A DNA stretch of 14,101 nt from Actinomycetes bacterium (GTDB lineage: Bacteria; Actinomycetota; Thermoleophilia; Solirubrobacterales; 70-9). Below are positions 13,968 to 14,101 of the stretch, piece after piece. A program made the translations under genes and the position numbers. Below the pieces are notes generated by a model. The model saw nothing but the letters and a program-made list of their open reading frames with translations. It was not told the DNA's origin and did not search any database. The DNA lies in assembly GCA_023434465.1 (NCBI GenBank), contig JAEYSQ010000258.1, positions 1 to 14,101 of the forward strand, given 5' to 3'. How positions within the stretch are numbered: the first letter of the stretch is position 1; each line of letters begins with the position of its first letter.

Positions 13968-13973
13968 CCTCCT
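13968..13973 (-). promoter_or_regulatory. Ribosome binding site of the ceramidase-like gene
   Basis: AGGAGG on the - strand lies eight bases before the ATG at 13959. It is the strongest Shine-Dalgarno sequence in the window and decides the start. Confidence 0.85.
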
Positions 13974-14031
13974 GCGGGCGTGAACCCGCTTCTCCCATTC
14001 AGGCCGGCTCCCACTGGCCTCTCCTGGGGGG

Positions 14032-14037
14032 AGCATA
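14032..14037 (-). promoter_or_regulatory. Candidate -10 element of the ceramidase-like gene
   Basis: TATGCT on the - strand (14037-14032) matches the -10 consensus at four of six positions. It would give a leader of about 65 bases. The -35 region (TGCCTC) is poor, so the call rests on the hexamer and its place upstream of the start. Confidence 0.3.
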
Positions 14038-14065
14038 TCGGAGCCTCTGACCCCGAGGCAGGGGC

Positions 14066-14101
14066 CGGTGCCGCAGGTTTTGACCGGATACGGGTCAAGA
14101 C
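14066..14101 (+). repeat. Palindromic repeat element, second copy cut by the window edge
   Basis: Thirty-six bases are identical to 11578-11613: the left arm, the GGATACG loop and the first part of the right arm, including the wobble-forming G. The remainder lies beyond the window. This copy is upstream of the - strand ceramidase-like gene, and no + strand gene in the window ends before it. It is therefore not the terminator of any gene seen here. Confidence 0.85.

Noticed and set aside
1..14101. CRISPR array, toxin-antitoxin pair, phage-defence cluster or biosynthetic gene cluster
   Set aside because: No regularly spaced repeats, no paired small genes and no nuclease/helicase or synthase cluster were found; the genes look like independent housekeeping and cell-surface functions.

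Overview
The window is high-G+C DNA with densely packed genes on both strands. It looks like a free-living actinobacterium. The closest fit is Thermoleophilia/Solirubrobacterales: several secreted enzymes carry long lysine- and arginine-rich beta-type modules of a kind I associate with that group, and there is a guanidine-III riboswitch of an actinobacterial type. The taxonomic call is inference. There is no CRISPR array, integrase or transposase.

Layout. Positions 1-936 (+) hold a membrane-anchored endonuclease/exonuclease/phosphatase-fold protein. It meets a small four-helix membrane protein (938-1261, -) tail to tail. A secreted NodB-type polysaccharide deacetylase follows (1319-2551, +), then a hairpin and a large secreted alpha/beta hydrolase (2611-5154, -). 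The divergent gap 5155-5361 holds two palindromes and a guanidine-III (ykkC-III) riboswitch that leads into a SugE/Gdx guanidinium exporter (5362-5688, +). Next is a secreted TIM-barrel-like protein with a C-terminal peptidoglycan-binding domain (5774-6958, +), a 9-bp hairpin, and a fumarylacetoacetate hydrolase family enzyme (7004-7855, -).

tRNA-Asp(GUC) lies at 7972-8045 (+), followed by a hairpin and an SRPBCC/AHSA1 protein (8090-8596, -). A lipoprotein (8691-9335, +) converges on an unusual SDR with an N-terminal zinc knuckle (9342-10862, -). A flavin reductase (11002-11565, +) follows. The window ends with a neutral-ceramidase-like secreted enzyme carrying a PKD domain and a basic C-terminal module (11659-13959, -).

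How the genes relate. Most look like independent single-gene units rather than one pathway. A recurring theme is the cell surface: a deacetylase, a wall-binding TIM-barrel protein, a lipase-like hydrolase, a ceramidase-like amidase and a lipoprotein are all exported. The clearest regulatory unit is riboswitch plus SugE, in which guanidine should switch on its own exporter. Tail-to-tail junctions are nearly all marked by GC-rich hairpins without a U-tract.

The least explained element is a 45-bp near-perfect palindrome at 11579-11623. Its first 35-36 bases recur exactly, in the same orientation, at the right edge of the window (14066-14101), so the ceramidase-like gene is flanked by direct copies of a palindromic repeat.
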